Assembly (NCBI GenBank): GCA_035711865.1
Contig: DASTBT010000124.1
Location: 1-13,041 of the forward strand
DNA length: 13,041 bases
Reading direction: 5' to 3'
Origin: JAOUEA01 sp035711865
GTDB lineage: Bacteria > Actinomycetota > UBA4738 > HRBIN12
In this document: piece by piece, positions 11,619-13,041 of the stretch
Layout of the letters: every line of letters begins with the position of its first letter
Numbering within the stretch: the stretch's first letter is position 1
Notes under the pieces: model-generated
What the model was told of the DNA's origin: nothing
Seen by the model: the letters and a program-made list of their open reading frames with translations, nothing else
Databases searched by the model: none
Position numbers and translations under genes: made by a program

Positions 11619-13041
11619 GTGCTGACCCCCGAGATGCTCGGGAGGACGTTCGCCGAGGCGCCAGACCCGGAGCTGGCGCGGGTCGCGTTCTCGCGCGTGG
11701 GCGATGACCCCGTCGCCCGCGAAGCACTGGCCCGTCCAGAGGTGACCCCCCTGGCCGCACGGCTGCTCGGGTTCTCGAGCGCGGCGGCGGACTTCTTCGT
11801 CGCGCATCCCGGCGAGGTCGAGGCGCTCGCCGATGTCACGCCGCGCGACGGCGTGGCCCTGCGTGCCGAGCTCGCGGACGACATCGGCCGGCTCGGTCAG
11901 CTCGACGGGCTCAGGCGCTTCCGGCGACGCGCCGTGCTGCGCGTGGCGGCCCGTGACCTGGGGGGAGCGGAGCTCGACGAGGTGGTCGCCGAGATCAGCG
12001 CGATCGCGGACGCCTGCATCGACGCTTCCCTGGCGATCGTCGAGGACCCCGGGCTCGCCGTGATCGGCCTCGGCAAGCTCGGTGGGTCCGAGCTGAACTA
12101 CGCGAGCGACGTCGACCTGCTCTTCCTTCACCGAGCGCCGGGGCCGTCCGCGCAGGAGCACGCCGAGCGGGCCGTGGTGGTGCTGACCGCCATGCTGTCC
12201 GAGCCCACGGCCGAGGGCATCGCGTTGCGGGTCGACGTCGCGTTGCGTCCGGGCGGGCGATCGGGTGCGCTCAGCCGCTCGCTCGAGGGAACCCTCGCGT
12301 ACTACGACCGTGAGTCGGCCACGTGGGAACGCCAGGCGCTGATCAAGGCGCGTCCGATCGCGGGCGATCTCGAGCTCGGCGAGGCGTTCCTGCGCGGTAT
12401 CGCGCCGTTCGTGTACCCACCCGAGCTCGCGTCCGACGCGATCGACGACGTTCGCCGCACCAAGGTGCGGCTCGAGGAGTACATCCGGCAGCGGGGGAAG
12501 GAGCTCATCGAGGTCAAGCGCGGCCGCGGGGGGATCCGGGACGTCGAGTTCGCGGTGCAGCTGCTGCAGATCGTGCACGGGCGCCGCGACGAGCGCCTGC
12601 GAACGCCGAACACGCTCACCGCGCTGCTGACGCTCGCCGCGGAGGGATACGTAGCCGACCTCGATGCCGAGGCGCTGGCCGATGCCTATCGCTTCCTGCG
12701 GCGCGTCGAGCACCGTCTGCAGATCGTGAGCGATCTGCAGACCCACGACCTGCCGGCGGACCGGCACGCGCGCACGACCCTCGCGCGCTCGCTCGGCCTC
12801 GAAGACGCCGACGCCCTGACCTTCGAGTACGAGCGCACGACCGGGCTCGTCCGTTCGATCCACGAGCGCCTGTTCTACCGGCCGCTGCTCGAGTCGTTCG
12901 CGGGGCCGACGCAGCCGCATCCCGGTCACGGCACCGATCGGGCGGCCACCGAGGAGCTGCTGGGCGGGCTCGGCTTCGCCGAGCCCGCCCGTTCCTACGA
13001 CGTGCTGGGGCGTCTCGTCGATCCGACGAGACGCATCGGCA
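11619..13041 (+). CDS. glnE: Bifunctional glutamine synthetase adenylyltransferase/deadenylylase, N-terminal part (runs off window)
   Basis: GlnE attaches AMP to, or removes it from, a Tyr of glutamine synthetase, tuning it to nitrogen supply. The window holds the first 474 codons, about half of a normal roughly 950-1000-residue protein, which continues past the right edge. Visible: LLGFSSAAADFFVAHPGEVE (49-68); the N-terminal nucleotidyltransferase core GLGKLGGSELNYASDVDLLF (150-169) with the metal-binding pair Asp164 and Asp166; LRPGGRSGALSRSLEGTLAY (209-228); TWERQALIKARPIAGD (235-250); and KRGRGGIRDVEFAVQLLQIV (300-319), the conserved helical block after the catalytic domain. By homology this half is the deadenylylating domain. 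GTG 11619 is chosen because the ATGs at 11608 and 11611 are out of frame. It follows the phosphoesterase by 48 nt. In mycobacteria glnE adjoins glnA2; here the same pair frames a 10-kb insertion. Confidence 0.95.
   Translation, partial: MLTPEMLGRTFAEAPDPELARVAFSRVGDDPVAREALARPEVTPLAARLLGFSSAAADFFVAHPGEVEALADVTPRDGVALRAELADDIGRLGQLDGLRRFRRRAVLRVAARDLGGAELDEVVAEISAIADACIDASLAIVEDPGLAVIGLGKLGGSELNYASDVDLLFLHRAPGPSAQEHAERAVVVLTAMLSEPTAEGIALRVDVALRPGGRSGALSRSLEGTLAYYDRESATWERQALIKARPIAGDLELGEAFLRGIAPFVYPPELASDAIDDVRRTKVRLEEYIRQRGKELIEVKRGRGGIRDVEFAVQLLQIVHGRRDERLRTPNTLTALLTLAAEGYVADLDAEALADAYRFLRRVEHRLQIVSDLQTHDLPADRHARTTLARSLGLEDADALTFEYERTTGLVRSIHERLFYRPLLESFAGPTQPHPGHGTDRAATEELLGGLGFAEPARSYDVLGRLVDPTRRIG

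Noticed and set aside
11169..12929. Open frame of 586 codons on the minus strand across the phosphoesterase and glnE
   Set aside because: It spans two unrelated well-supported plus-strand genes, so it is a composition shadow despite its length.
1..13041. Search for mobile elements, CRISPR repeats, tRNA genes, toxin-antitoxin or defence genes
   Set aside because: By reading, no transposase or integrase motifs, regularly spaced repeats, tRNA-like cloverleaf or defence-type domains were seen; remaining gaps are short apart from the pseudogene region.

Overview
The window is a high-GC bacterial chromosome segment with dense gene packing and long, spurious open antisense frames. Gene content points to Actinomycetota: a GlnA2-like glutamine synthetase and glnE on the same segment, a candidate GlnR-type operator, an NhaA-thioredoxin fusion, a leucine catabolic (liu) cluster, and several starts with a TANNNT hexamer about 7 nt upstream and no Shine-Dalgarno, as in leaderless actinobacterial mRNAs. 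I cannot place it below phylum; an uncultured deep-branching lineage is possible. No rRNA, tRNA, CRISPR array, phage or insertion sequence was seen.

Layout: a small secreted cupredoxin (35-379, +) converges on glnA (383-1711, -). glnA diverges from an NhaA/DsbA-like fusion gene (1788-3686, +) across a 76-bp promoter region holding GTTAC-N6-GTAAC. Next comes a decayed minus-strand membrane protein gene (about 3676-3960), then a RidA-family gene (3989-4375, +). The minus-strand block 9331 to 4394 is a tightly overlapped operon: methylcrotonyl-CoA carboxylase beta subunit, methylglutaconyl-CoA hydratase, biotin-carrying alpha subunit, HMG-CoA lyase. It diverges from isovaleryl-CoA dehydrogenase (9450-10604, +), which is followed after 6 nt by a lipoprotein metallophosphoesterase (10611-11570). 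glnE (11619 to the window end, +) is cut by the right edge.

Together the liu genes give the route isovaleryl-CoA -> 3-methylcrotonyl-CoA -> 3-methylglutaconyl-CoA -> HMG-CoA -> acetoacetate + acetyl-CoA, the lower half of leucine degradation. glnA and glnE form a nitrogen-assimilation pair that in mycobacteria lies adjacent (glnA2-glnE) but here is separated by roughly 10 kb with opposite orientation.

I found no convincing undescribed multi-gene system. The points most worth a second look are the candidate GlnR box centred at -41.5 from a predicted leaderless glnA start, the frame-broken membrane protein pseudogene, the Rid protein lacking the usual catalytic Arg, the Cys-flanked Met ligand of the cupredoxin, and the topology question of the NhaA-thioredoxin fusion.
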